Shown here in pieces: positions 1 through 8,799 of a DNA stretch of 64,000 nt. A program made the position numbers and the translations under genes. The DNA is from CAYVQF01 sp964454015. GTDB taxonomy: Bacteria > Myxococcota_A > Bradymonadia > UBA4248. The notes beneath the pieces were generated by a model. It searched no databases, had not been told where the DNA came from, and saw only the letters and a list, made by a program, of their open reading frames with translations. Where the stretch lies: NCBI GenBank assembly GCA_964454015.1, contig CAYVQF010000030.1, forward strand, positions 1-64,000, read 5' to 3'. Within the stretch, counting starts at the first letter, position 1; each line of letters begins with the position of its first letter.

Positions 1-141
1 AATAATTCACAACGAGCAAGCCCCATGCCGGCTTTGGTCGTGGATTGTGGCCGCCACGCCGCCCTTGCCATGCTGCCCCTTCTTTGCTAAAGGGTTGCGC
101 AGCAGGTGGCGGTGGCGCGAGCGCGACTGCGGCTGTGCGTT

Positions 142-217
142 GGCCTCGTAGCTCAGTCGGATAGAGCTGGGGATTCCTAATCCCTGTAAGTCGCAGGTTC
201 GACTCCTGCCGGGGCCA
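142..217 (+). tRNA. tRNA-Arg (anticodon CCT)
   Basis: A complete cloverleaf can be drawn. The acceptor arms GGCCTCG and CGGGGCC pair with one G-U, followed by discriminator A. The D-stem is GCTC/GAGC, the anticodon stem GGGGA/TCCCT encloses loop TTCCTAA, and the T-stem is GCAGG/CCTGC around TTCGACT. Loop positions 34-36 read CCT, so the tRNA decodes AGG as arginine. The 3' CCA is not encoded (TTG follows) and must be added after transcription. A minus-strand open frame crosses this gene; it is a translation of the antisense tRNA and not a protein. Confidence 0.95.
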
Positions 218-357
218 TTGTTCTCATCACCTACTAGAATCAGCCCGCGCCAAGCCATGCCCGGTGCAGGTTGATTCTGGTGGCCGCCATAGCCATAGTC
301 ACACCTGCGGACGCTCAACGAGGCGTTCCTCTCTCGGGTGGATTTTGGAGGTTGACG

Positions 358-2721
358 ATGCGTTCTCTGCCGCTGTCCCTGTCCCTGGCGCTGCTGTTGG
401 CAACGATTGGGGCTTGTAACACCTTTTTCGACGTCGATGGCGCACGCCCGAGCGCAGACGACACGCAGGATGACAACGCCGAGGGCGATGTCGAAGAGGT
501 CGACTTGGCGCTCTGTGAGGGTTTCTCTTGCACGGACTTTCCCGCGGCCGCTGCCATCTGTTGCGTTGTCGATGGCAGCCCGCTCTGCGTTGATGCCGAC
601 AACGACACCAACCACTGCGGCGGTTGCGGGGTGCGCTGCGGCGTGGGTGAAGCCTGCATGGGTGGACAATGCCACTGCGGCGATAGCGTGGCCGACGGGC
701 CTTTCTGCGCGGCCGGAACCTACTGTTGTGGCAGCACCTGCGTCGCCGATGGGCAGCCCTGTGTCTGTGCCGGCCAGGTCTGTGGCGAGGATGAGACCTG
801 CTGCTTCGACGCCTGCGTCGACCTCCAAACCAACAGCGATACCTGCGGCGACTGCTACACCTCTTGCGGCATGGACGCCGACTGTGTCGCCGGGGAGTGC
901 CGTTGTCGCGAGGCGGGTAAGACTTTTTGTTTCGGGGCTTGTGTCGATACCAGCAGCGACCCCGACTACTGTGGCGACTGCGACGTGAGCTGTAACGCCT
1001 TCCAGACCGAGGAAGTGAGCTGCAATGCAGGCCAGTGTGAGCTCACCTGCGTCGATGGCTGGGCGAACTGTGATCAGAACCCCAGCAGCGGTTGTGAGAC
1101 CAACTTGGCCACCGACACCAGCCACTGCGGCGGCTGTGGCAACTTCTGTGGCACGGAGAACGTCACATCTTCCTCCTGTGTCAACGCAACCTGCCAGTTG
1201 AGTTGTGGCAGCGGTGGGATGCCGCCGCTGACGGCGTCCTATGGTGACTGCGATGGCAACCCTCGCAATGGCTGTGAGACCTTGTTGAACACGGTGAGCC
1301 ATTGTGGTGCTTGCCATGCCTCTTGTCCCACGGGCGCCCAGTGTTGCCCAGGCGGCGAGTGTCGTTGCGGCAGCGCCGTGGACATGTGCACGGGTGAGAT
1401 TTGCCCAGGCCAAGGCGCCTTTCACAGCGCGGCGAGCTGTAGCGGGATGACCTGCGCGTTGACCTGCGCCCCGGGCCGCGCCAACTGTGACGGCGACGTC
1501 GGCAATAGCTGCGAGACCAACACCCTCACGGATCCCAACAACTGTGGCGCTTGTCATCAGGCTTGTGGCACGGGCGGTGTCTGCGCCAATGGGCAATGCG
1601 ACGAGGTGGTCAAGGTGGTGGCGGGCGGCTCACATAGCTGTCTGTTGCGGGCCAGCGGCAAGATCCTGTGCTGGGGCCGCAATCACCTGTATCAGCTCGG
1701 TGACGGCACCAACGTCTCGCGCAACCAACCCGTCATCGCGCGGATTGATGGTGGCACCACTTACAACGCCATCGATGTCGCAGTTGGCCTGAATCACACC
1801 TGCGCCGTCCTCGATGATGCTTCGGTCTGGTGTTGGGGCGGTAACACCGCAGGAGAGAGCAGCCCTGGTGCTGCGACCCAGCCCGTGACACCGGCTCGCA
1901 AGATCACCGCCGCCGGGGTCAACTTCACGGGGATCGTGGCGGGCTTGGCTCACACCTGTGGCTTGACCGACGGCGGCGCGGTGCGCTGCTGGGGCAAGAA
2001 CGAGAAAGGGCAGCTCGGTTCGGGGAACTTCTCGCCCATGACTACCCTGAGCACGGTGACGTCCTTGGAGGGCCCTGCAGTGGCCATCGTGGCCGGTGCG
2101 GAGCACACCTGTGCCAAGGTCGGCACGGATCCTTATTATTTCTCCTGCTGGGGCTCGAACAGCCACGGTCAGTGTGCCGAAGACCCCAGCGTCCAAGACG
2201 CATTCCCATCGGGCCGGACCATCTTCGAGGAGGTCAGCCTCATCGCAGCAGGGCGCAACCACACCTGCGCCGTCTTCTCGTTGGGCTTCTACTGCTGGGG
2301 CGACAACCAACGCGGCCAGCTCGGGACCAATGATGTCCAAGCCCTCTACGCTCCGGGCACACCGGTCCACAACTGGACCAGTGACACGACGGTGCTCACG
2401 GCTGGCGGGGATGCGACCTGCGCCGCCGACGGCTTTGGCAAAGCCTTCTGCTGGGGTGACAACTTCGGTGGGCAGCTCGGCATCGGCACTTCAGGCACGG
2501 GCACGCACCAAAGCACGCCGACGGCAGTGCTGCCAGGCGTCGGGACGCCCATGGTCACGGTCGATCGCTTGAGCCTTGGCGCGTCGCACACCTGCGCCCG
2601 CGAAGGAAGCAACAAGAAGATCTTCTGCTGGGGCGATGCCACTGACGGACGCCTCGGCACGGGTACGACTGGCACTGCGCCAGTGACCTCCCCCCGGGAA
2701 GTGGTCAACGTCGTCCCCTGA
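358..2721 (+). CDS. Cysteine-rich repeat lipoprotein with seven C-terminal RCC1 repeats
   Basis: This is a 787-residue exported lipoprotein. The start at 358 follows a GGAG sequence and gives a lipoprotein signal ending LLATIGAC; an upstream in-frame start at 271 would bury the signal. Residues from about 45 to 420 carry cysteine-rich modules of the Stig1/myxobacterial type (HCGGCGxxC, DGCET or SGCET spacers). The C-terminal half has seven units with the pattern GxxHTCA...CWGxNxxGQLG, which are RCC1/BNR-like repeats and enough for a closed seven-bladed propeller. RCC1 repeats in bacteria are usually surface binding domains; the ligand is unknown. The fold assignments are firm, while surface display and a binding role are inferred. 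It lies 140 bp downstream of a tRNA and stands alone as a transcription unit. Confidence 0.85.
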   Translation: MRSLPLSLSLALLLATIGACNTFFDVDGARPSADDTQDDNAEGDVEEVDLALCEGFSCTDFPAAAAICCVVDGSPLCVDADNDTNHCGGCGVRCGVGEACMGGQCHCGDSVADGPFCAAGTYCCGSTCVADGQPCVCAGQVCGEDETCCFDACVDLQTNSDTCGDCYTSCGMDADCVAGECRCREAGKTFCFGACVDTSSDPDYCGDCDVSCNAFQTEEVSCNAGQCELTCVDGWANCDQNPSSGCETNLATDTSHCGGCGNFCGTENVTSSSCVNATCQLSCGSGGMPPLTASYGDCDGNPRNGCETLLNTVSHCGACHASCPTGAQCCPGGECRCGSAVDMCTGEICPGQGAFHSAASCSGMTCALTCAPGRANCDGDVGNSCETNTLTDPNNCGACHQACGTGGVCANGQCDEVVKVVAGGSHSCLLRASGKILCWGRNHLYQLGDGTNVSRNQPVIARIDGGTTYNAIDVAVGLNHTCAVLDDASVWCWGGNTAGESSPGAATQPVTPARKITAAGVNFTGIVAGLAHTCGLTDGGAVRCWGKNEKGQLGSGNFSPMTTLSTVTSLEGPAVAIVAGAEHTCAKVGTDPYYFSCWGSNSHGQCAEDPSVQDAFPSGRTIFEEVSLIAAGRNHTCAVFSLGFYCWGDNQRGQLGTNDVQALYAPGTPVHNWTSDTTVLTAGGDATCAADGFGKAFCWGDNFGGQLGIGTSGTGTHQSTPTAVLPGVGTPMVTVDRLSLGASHTCAREGSNKKIFCWGDATDGRLGTGTTGTAPVTSPREVVNVVP

Positions 2722-2937
2722 GCCCGTGCGCTCGCGTCTCTGCCCTGCGCCGCGAGAGCGCGCCGCGCCGCCCTCGAGATGGGCGTGGCATTGCAACGAA
2801 GTGGTCGGTTCTGACGGGATCTTCGTTGACGCCCACCCACCTTCTCGCTATCACAAGAGCCAGCGTCGACTGGCGCACGATGTGCTGCCCTACCCCCGAC
2901 ATAGGGGTGGCGCATCTTTTTTAGACGAGGAAGGGCA

Positions 2938-4986
2938 ATGAAAAAGTTCTCCATGTTTCTGGTTCTTGGCGGTGCTCTCTTTGCCCTGGCAAGCTGTGAC
3001 GATGCCAGCCCGCGAAGCGGGGATGTGATTCACCTCAACGACGTCATCGACGACACTGGCCCCACGACATGTCAGGTCGATTGTGACTGTCCGCAAGGGC
3101 AGGTCTGTGCTTCTGATGGTACATGTAAGGCGGTCCTCGATCCCATCTACTGCTGCGACAAGGCCGGTTGCCCCCAAGGAGAGCGCTGCGTCAGCCGCTC
3201 AGGGGCGGTGTCCATCTGCGCGGCTTGCGTGGTCGACTGCGATTGCCCCCAGGGGCAGGCTTGTGCCCTGAGCCAGTGTGTCGAAATGCAGAGTCCCGTC
3301 TTTTGCTGCGCGAAGCCCGGCTGCCCGGCCAACCAGACATGCTCCGATCTGGAAGGTTTGCCCGGCACCTGCCCGCGGGAGTGCCAGATCGACTGCGATT
3401 GCCCTCAGGGAGAGATGTGCTCCGTCTCGGGCATCTGTGTTCAAGGGGTCGACCCGGTCTACTGCTGTGACAAGCCGGCGTGCCCCATCGGAGAAGCTTG
3501 CACCAACATCGCTGGCGCCACTGACACCTGCCGCGAATGTCGCAACGACTGCGAGTGCGCCCAGGGCTCCTTCTGCTCTTCGAGCGGCCTGTGTATGCGC
3601 GGCGTAGATCCGGTTTACTGCTGCAGCAAAGAGGGATGCCCCGGAGGCGAGCCCTGTGTCACCCCTGGTGGGCAGAACTCCTTCTGCGAAGGGGGCTGTG
3701 GCAACGGCGTCATCGACGACGGTGAGCTCTGTGATGGCAACTGTCCCACGGACTGCCACTCCGATGTGGCCTGCATCACGGGCACCCTCACGGGCAGCGC
3801 GGCGACTTGCGATGCCAAATGCGAGTGGACCTATATCACCCGCTGCGTCAACGACGACGGTTGCTGCCCCGCGGACTGCACCGCTGCCAACGACAACGAC
3901 TGCCCCGCGACCTGTGGGAACGGCCAGCTCGATCCAGGCGAGACCTGTGACGGCGACTGCCCCACGGTGTGCAACGACAATGACCCCTGCACGGAGAACC
4001 TCTTGATTGGCGCTGCCGACAACTGCACGGCCGAGTGTGTTTTCCGCCCCATCACCCAGTGTCAACACGGCGATGGCTGCTGCCCAACGCACTGTGACTA
4101 CACCAATGACAATGACTGCAGCTCCCCGAGCGGCCTCATCGGTTCCGCTTGTCGCAACGACAACGATTGTTTGGGCAACCTGTGTCTGGCCGGCTGGAGC
4201 CCCTCGGGTTACTGCTCCAAAGACTGTTACAACAACGCCGATTGTGGCGCTGGCGCCCATTGCGCCTTCAACAGCACTGGCGCGGGGATCTGCCTCAAGA
4301 GCTGCGACGCCAACCCAGAGTGCCGGGCCCCTGAGTATGGGTGCTACAACCGCGACGGTGATGCCAATAACTATCAAGAATGCGGACCCTTAGGCATCGG
4401 AACCAAGATGATAGGTGACCCTTGCAACTTCATCACCGAGTGTCCTGGTGGTCAGCGCGCGTTGTGCCTGTGGGAGACACTGGGCTACCGCCACGGTTAC
4501 TGTTCCATGACCTGTCGCAACAACGCCGAGTGCCTGCCTGGTAGCCACTGCGGCAACATGGTCAACGGTGTTGGTAACTGTGTGCGTGACTGCGCAACCC
4601 AAGCCGCCTGCCGCGCCGACGGCTACCTCTGCTTCGACGCCGACAAGGACAACTTACTCGAATGCGCGCCCGCCGCCACGGGTACGGGCGCGGTGGGTGC
4701 CGCCTGCCGGGGTGACTGGGAATGCGCTGGCGGCGTCGATGGCTTCTGTGCCCGAGACAGCAACATGCCCGGCGGCTATTGCTCTCAGCATTGCCTCCCC
4801 TTTCTCGGCCCTAATTGTCCTGACGGATCCCATTGTACGAGTGCGGGCTTCAGCAGAGCGTCATTGGGTCTCGCCTGTGTCGACACCTGCACCGCCACCT
4901 CCCAGTGCCGCGTCTCTGAAGGCTACATCTGCACGGACGCCATCAGCGAGTACCTCATCGCCATGAACGAGTGCTGGCCCCAATGA
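2938..4986 (+). CDS. Cysteine-rich lipoprotein with four DCDCPQG modules and two CGNG repeats
   Basis: This 682-residue lipoprotein has a signal peptide ending LFALASC, with Asp at +2. The start is preceded by GAGGAAGGG. Three module types follow in order. Four units carry DC(D/E)C(P/A)QGxxC followed by YCCxKxGCPxGxxC. Two units carry CGNGxxDxGExCDG, the myxobacterial disulfide-repeat signature. About three units of the type CRNDxDCxGxxC...GYCSxxC complete the protein. All are expected to be disulfide-bonded domains outside the cytoplasm. No enzymatic motif is seen. The stop is only 10 bp before apbE, so the two are probably co-transcribed. Function is unknown; structural or adhesive roles are possible. 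Confidence 0.85.
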   Translation: MKKFSMFLVLGGALFALASCDDASPRSGDVIHLNDVIDDTGPTTCQVDCDCPQGQVCASDGTCKAVLDPIYCCDKAGCPQGERCVSRSGAVSICAACVVDCDCPQGQACALSQCVEMQSPVFCCAKPGCPANQTCSDLEGLPGTCPRECQIDCDCPQGEMCSVSGICVQGVDPVYCCDKPACPIGEACTNIAGATDTCRECRNDCECAQGSFCSSSGLCMRGVDPVYCCSKEGCPGGEPCVTPGGQNSFCEGGCGNGVIDDGELCDGNCPTDCHSDVACITGTLTGSAATCDAKCEWTYITRCVNDDGCCPADCTAANDNDCPATCGNGQLDPGETCDGDCPTVCNDNDPCTENLLIGAADNCTAECVFRPITQCQHGDGCCPTHCDYTNDNDCSSPSGLIGSACRNDNDCLGNLCLAGWSPSGYCSKDCYNNADCGAGAHCAFNSTGAGICLKSCDANPECRAPEYGCYNRDGDANNYQECGPLGIGTKMIGDPCNFITECPGGQRALCLWETLGYRHGYCSMTCRNNAECLPGSHCGNMVNGVGNCVRDCATQAACRADGYLCFDADKDNLLECAPAATGTGAVGAACRGDWECAGGVDGFCARDSNMPGGYCSQHCLPFLGPNCPDGSHCTSAGFSRASLGLACVDTCTATSQCRVSEGYICTDAISEYLIAMNECWPQ

Positions 4987-4996
4987 CGAGGTCCCG

Positions 4997-6064
4997 GTGA
5001 AGAACCTGCGTGAGCCTCTCATTTTTGGAGCGGTCATCGTCGTCTTGGCCATCGTCGCAGCCATCTCGCTGTGGAAGCGCCCTGATGCCTCGTTCCAGGT
5101 TTTGGAGCACCGGCCCCAGGCGGTCATGGGCACGGCGACCCGTCTTTTGGTGGTGCCACCTCCAGGGGACGTGCCCCGCGGCGAAGCCACCTTGAGCTCG
5201 GCCGAGCGAGAGCTGCGCCGCGTCGAAGCCCTCATGAGTGTGCGCTTGGACATCTCGGAGATTTCTCGCCTCAACCAAGCGGCGGCGGGTGACTTCGTCC
5301 CCTTGTCGACGGACAGCGTCGCCGTTTTGATGGCAGCGCGCCAGGCGCATGATGCCACCCACGGCGCCTTCGACGTCACCCTGGGCCCTCTCATCAAGCT
5401 GTGGCGAGAAGGCGCGGTGAATGGCGTCGAGCCGGCGGCGGAGCGCTTGCAAGCGGCGCGGGACAGCTCGAAGTGGAGCTTGCTCCAGATCCGCGACGAC
5501 GGCGCCGTCAAAGCAGGCGATGGCCTGCAGGTGGACCTCGGGGGGATCGCCAAAGGTTACGCCATCGACCGCGGCATCGCCGCCATGCGCAACCTGGGCA
5601 TGCGCGGCGGCGTGGTCGATGTCGGGGGAGACGTGCGCGCCTTCGGCACCTTTGACGGCGAACGGGGATGGCCCGTGGATATCCTCGACCCCTTTTCGCC
5701 AGATGGCCGCCTCGGCCGCTTCAGCCTGCGCGACAAGGCCGTCTGCACCAGCGGCGACTATGCCCGCACCATCAAGATCCGCGGCGCCAAGTTCAGCCAC
5801 ATCATCGATCCACGCTCCCTGCGCCCAGCGGCCTTCGTGCCCTCGGTCTCGGTCATCGCCGACACCGCCATGGAGGCCGACGCCTGGGCCACGGCCATGT
5901 CCGTCTTGGGACCGGAAGAGGGCTTCGCCTTGCTGCCACCGGAGCTGGACGCCCTCATGGTGGTGGGCACGGAAGGGGACTATCGCGTCCTGGCGACGGA
6001 GGGCTTCGCCCGCTACCTCACGGAACGCCCCGCCCACTTGGAGGTGATCGAGCGTGCGCCCTGA
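4997..6064 (+). CDS. apbE: FAD:protein FMN transferase (ApbE family)
   Basis: ApbE enzymes attach FMN covalently to a Ser/Thr of exported flavoproteins, using FAD and Mg2+. The protein has 355 residues, usual for the family. It starts with GTG after CGAGG and has an N-terminal membrane anchor or uncleaved signal (about residues 5-25), which fits a periplasmic site of action. Family motifs present are DLGGIAKGYAID, VDVGGDVRAFG, HIIDPRS and MEADAWATAMSVLG, the last containing the metal-binding Asp region. No obvious flavinylation substrate (NqrC, RnfG or FMN-bind protein) is nearby; the preceding gene is a cysteine-rich lipoprotein with a 10-bp gap. Family assignment is secure, the substrate unknown. 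Confidence 0.93.
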   Translation: MKNLREPLIFGAVIVVLAIVAAISLWKRPDASFQVLEHRPQAVMGTATRLLVVPPPGDVPRGEATLSSAERELRRVEALMSVRLDISEISRLNQAAAGDFVPLSTDSVAVLMAARQAHDATHGAFDVTLGPLIKLWREGAVNGVEPAAERLQAARDSSKWSLLQIRDDGAVKAGDGLQVDLGGIAKGYAIDRGIAAMRNLGMRGGVVDVGGDVRAFGTFDGERGWPVDILDPFSPDGRLGRFSLRDKAVCTSGDYARTIKIRGAKFSHIIDPRSLRPAAFVPSVSVIADTAMEADAWATAMSVLGPEEGFALLPPELDALMVVGTEGDYRVLATEGFARYLTERPAHLEVIERAP

Positions 6065-6088
6065 CTCCGTCTCAGTTGGCATGCGCCC

Positions 6089-6649
6089 ATGAGCTTCCTC
6101 GCCGTCTTGGGTATCGCCGTAGCCTTGTCGGTGGACGCCTTCGCCGTGGCCGTCACCGCCGGGGTGAGCATGCGCGTGGTGTCGCCCCGTTCCTTGGTGC
6201 GACTCTCGTGGCATTTTGGTTTCTTCCAGGCCCTCATGCCGGTGCTGGGGTGGCTGGCTGGGGCCACGGTGCACGGCTGGCTACAGGGGGTCAACCACTG
6301 GCTGGCCTTCATCCTGCTCGTTGCCATCGGCTTGAAAATGCTCTGGGAGTCGCGGGCCGCGGCGGCAGAGACCACCCGTCACGACCCTAGCCGTGGCTGG
6401 AGCCTCATCGCCCTGTCGGTCGCCACCAGCATCGACGCCTTCGCCGTGGGTTTGAGCTTCGCCCTCTTGAGCATCCCCATTTGGTGGCCCGCCCTGCTCA
6501 TCGGCGTGGTGACCATGGCCCTGACGGCCCTCGGCATGATCATTGGCCACCGCCTGGGCCGGGGATGTGGCCCCTGGCTCGAGAGAGTCGGCGCATTCGT
6601 TCTCATCGGGATTGGCGTCAAGATCATCCTAGATTATTGGTATGGGTAA
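6089..6649 (+). CDS. mntP: Manganese efflux pump MntP
   Basis: MntP exports Mn2+ across the inner membrane. The 186-residue protein matches the family length and has six predicted membrane segments arranged as two homologous halves, each starting with a signature: ALSVDAFAVAVTAG near the N-terminus and VATSIDAFAVGLSFA in the second half. The aspartates in these S(V/I)DAFAV motifs are the conserved metal-site acids of the family. The gene begins 25 bp after apbE, and the gap is too short for the yybP-ykoY manganese riboswitch that often precedes mntP. It is probably in the same transcription unit as apbE and the genes that follow. Confidence 0.93.
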   Translation: MSFLAVLGIAVALSVDAFAVAVTAGVSMRVVSPRSLVRLSWHFGFFQALMPVLGWLAGATVHGWLQGVNHWLAFILLVAIGLKMLWESRAAAAETTRHDPSRGWSLIALSVATSIDAFAVGLSFALLSIPIWWPALLIGVVTMALTALGMIIGHRLGRGCGPWLERVGAFVLIGIGVKIILDYWYG

Positions 6650-6700
6650 CGACGGCACGCGCCCATGGGCGATGCGTGGCCCCCAGCTTTGGGCGACACC

Positions 6701-7519
6701 ATGAGCGAAGACGAGTTCTTTTTCTTCATTTTCATCCTGATCGGGGCCGTGTTGTTCTGGTGGATTTGGTACGCCTCGATCCGCCAGATTTCGCGGCTCA
6801 TCTTCCACCCCGTCAACCAAGCCATCCTCAAGGTGACGCCCGCGGTGGCGGCCGTGGGCTTGGCCCTGGTGCTTTTTTTTGGCGCAGCTCACGACGTCAG
6901 AGATTCCGTCTTTTACCTCCTCTTCTATTTCATCATGGGAATGATGTGGCTGGGGATCGGGCCGTGGCTCATGCGCTTTTTGGGCGTGCTCTGGCTCGAT
7001 GACAGCTTGGAAAAACGCAACCCTGGCGCCGCCTTGATCGTCGCCGCCGGGATGCTCGCCATGATGGCCATTTTCGCCGGTGCCAACATCGGCGATGGCC
7101 CCGGCTGGTGGGTTGTGCTCATCGCTGCCCTCATCGGAGCGGTGCCCTGGTTGCTGTTGGCGGTGGCGTTGCAAGTGCTCTTCCACCTTGGGCACCGCGT
7201 CACGGTAGATCGCGATTTCACCTTAGGGCTACGCTTTGGCGCTTACCTCGTGGCCACGGGTCTCATCTGCGCTTACGGCGCCGCTGGCGACTACACCGAC
7301 GCCTGGACCACCGTGCTGGAGTTCAGTGGGGCCTGGCCCGTGCTGCTCCTAGGGGTGCACTTCGCGTCGGTGGAGACCATCGTTTTGGCGCGCCGCAAGA
7401 AGGCACGCGTCGCCATCCCTGCGCGGCGCGCACTGGCCCTCTCGGTAGCGCTCGCCGTCGCCTACCTCGTCTTCGCCGTCGTCGTGATCGTCATGGCGCC
7501 GGCACCGGTATTCGTCTGA
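6701..7519 (+). CDS. DUF350-like (YjfL-type) integral membrane protein
   Basis: This is a 272-residue, very hydrophobic protein with about seven or eight membrane spans. The segment EKRNPGAALIVAAGMLAMM followed by a Gly-rich stretch resembles the repeat unit of DUF350 (E. coli YjfL). The start at 6701 (MSEDEF) is preferred because it places the charged N-terminus directly before the first span; an alternative ATG lies at 6665 and neither has a strong ribosome-binding site. The stop is 1 bp before the ATP-grasp gene, and the DUF350 plus GSPS-like ATP-grasp pairing also occurs in the E. coli yjf operon, which supports the call. The biochemical role of DUF350 is not established. The assignment is by pattern and context. 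Confidence 0.65.
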   Translation: MSEDEFFFFIFILIGAVLFWWIWYASIRQISRLIFHPVNQAILKVTPAVAAVGLALVLFFGAAHDVRDSVFYLLFYFIMGMMWLGIGPWLMRFLGVLWLDDSLEKRNPGAALIVAAGMLAMMAIFAGANIGDGPGWWVVLIAALIGAVPWLLLAVALQVLFHLGHRVTVDRDFTLGLRFGAYLVATGLICAYGAAGDYTDAWTTVLEFSGAWPVLLLGVHFASVETIVLARRKKARVAIPARRALALSVALAVAYLVFAVVVIVMAPAPVFV

Positions 7520-7520
7520 C

Positions 7521-8798
7521 ATGGACCACCCCACGCCACCTGCCCTTCGTCTGGTGCCCATCCCGCCCGAGTCCTATCGGCGCTATCGCCGCGAGGTCAT
7601 CCTGCAGGGCTGTAAGTGGGATCCACAGGTGGGTGACACCAACACCATCGCCGATCACGTGGTGATCCTGGCGCGGGAGGAGGCGCAGCGCCTGTGTCAG
7701 TGGGCCGAGGCGCTGGCCGCGGAGTGCGACGCCCTACACGCCGCGCTCATTCGCCGCCCAGATCTCTTCACCGCCCTCGCCTTGGCACCGGCTCTGGGCC
7801 GCGCCATCCGGCACCAGGCGGCCTGCAGACTCAGTCCCCACGCGGTGCGCTTGCTGCGTTTTGATTTCCACCCGACCACGGCCGCGGGCGGCCGCGCGTG
7901 GGCGCTCTCGGAGGTCAACGCCGATGTCCCCGGTGGCTTCGCCGAGGCGTCTTGGTTGCCGCGGGCCGCCGCCCAGCGGGTCCCGGCGGGCGCCGCCTGG
8001 GGCGACGTCGGTGGCGAGCTCAGCCGCGCCCTGGTGCAGCACCTGCGGCCCGGTGCCCATATCGCCATGGTGCACGCCACCTCCTATGCCGATGACCGCC
8101 AGGTGATGCACTACCTCGCGGGGCGCCTCGCCGAGGAGGGCTGCAGCACGGACTTGCTGGCCCCTGATCACCTCCGCTGGCGGCCGTGGGGGGCCCAGAG
8201 CCACCTCGACGGGCGCAGCTTTGACGCCGTGGTGCGTTTCTTCCCGGCGGAGTGGCTCCCGCGCCTGCCGCGCCGGAGCGCATGGCCAGACTTTTTCAGC
8301 CCAAAGCTCCCGGCGGCCAACCACGCCACGGCGGTCCTGCTCCAGTCCAAACGCCTGCCCCTGCTGTGGGATGCCTTGGGGGTCGCCGTGCCGACCTGGC
8401 GCGCCCTCCTGCCTGCGACCTGTGATCCCGCCCAGCTACCTGAGCGCGGCCGAGACCCAGGCTGGCTCCTCAAGCCGACCTGGGGCCGCGTCGGACAAGA
8501 CATCACCCTTCCTGGCACCTTCAGCCACGGCGACGCTCGCCGTATTCGCTGGCACCAGCGCCTCTTTCCCCGCGCCTGGGTCGCCCAACGCGCCTTCGTG
8601 AGTCGGGCGCTGTCTTTGGCCAACGGCCACAAGGTCCACCTCTGCGTGGGCGTCTTCACCGTCAATGGGCGGGCAGCGGGCTTCTTCGGGCGCCTCTCTC
8701 GCTTTCCACGTATCGATGAGCGTGCGCAAGACGTCCCGGTCTTGGTGGACGCGGCGTCGCTTCCCCCCTCTTCACTCCCTCGCGGCACGGGTTCTTGA
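7521..8798 (+). CDS. Glutathionylspermidine-synthase-like ATP-grasp ligase (YjfC type)
   Basis: This is a 425-residue soluble protein. Residues around 110-150 contain RFDFHPT...WALSEVNADVPGG, the pattern of the GSPS family, where the Asn-Ala-Asp segment contributes to the ATP/Mg site. Residues around 310-335 contain WLLKPTWGRVGQDI, equivalent to the KPxxGREG ATP-binding segment of this family. The N-terminal amidase domain of authentic E. coli Gss is absent, as in YjfC/YgiC homologues, which are predicted peptide-amine ligases. The gene lies between the DUF350-like gene (1 bp gap) and an unrecognised gene (1 bp gap), so translation is likely coupled. The substrate is unknown; formation of an amide with a polyamine or peptide is the family expectation. 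Confidence 0.75.
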   Translation: MDHPTPPALRLVPIPPESYRRYRREVILQGCKWDPQVGDTNTIADHVVILAREEAQRLCQWAEALAAECDALHAALIRRPDLFTALALAPALGRAIRHQAACRLSPHAVRLLRFDFHPTTAAGGRAWALSEVNADVPGGFAEASWLPRAAAQRVPAGAAWGDVGGELSRALVQHLRPGAHIAMVHATSYADDRQVMHYLAGRLAEEGCSTDLLAPDHLRWRPWGAQSHLDGRSFDAVVRFFPAEWLPRLPRRSAWPDFFSPKLPAANHATAVLLQSKRLPLLWDALGVAVPTWRALLPATCDPAQLPERGRDPGWLLKPTWGRVGQDITLPGTFSHGDARRIRWHQRLFPRAWVAQRAFVSRALSLANGHKVHLCVGVFTVNGRAAGFFGRLSRFPRIDERAQDVPVLVDAASLPPSSLPRGTGS

Positions 8799-8799
8799 C

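Noticed and set aside
142..217. tRNA-Arg as an integration site for a mobile element
   Set aside because: No integrase gene, no direct repeat of the tRNA 3' end and no change of gene content were seen nearby.
7..1596. 529-residue minus-strand frame opposite the tRNA-Arg and the first cysteine-rich gene
   Set aside because: It reads through the antisense tRNA and the antisense of a clear lipoprotein gene; Ala/Thr/Val-rich shadow of Cys/Gly codons with no start site.
6065..6088. yybP-ykoY manganese riboswitch before mntP
   Set aside because: The gap to apbE is only 24 bp, too short for this riboswitch.
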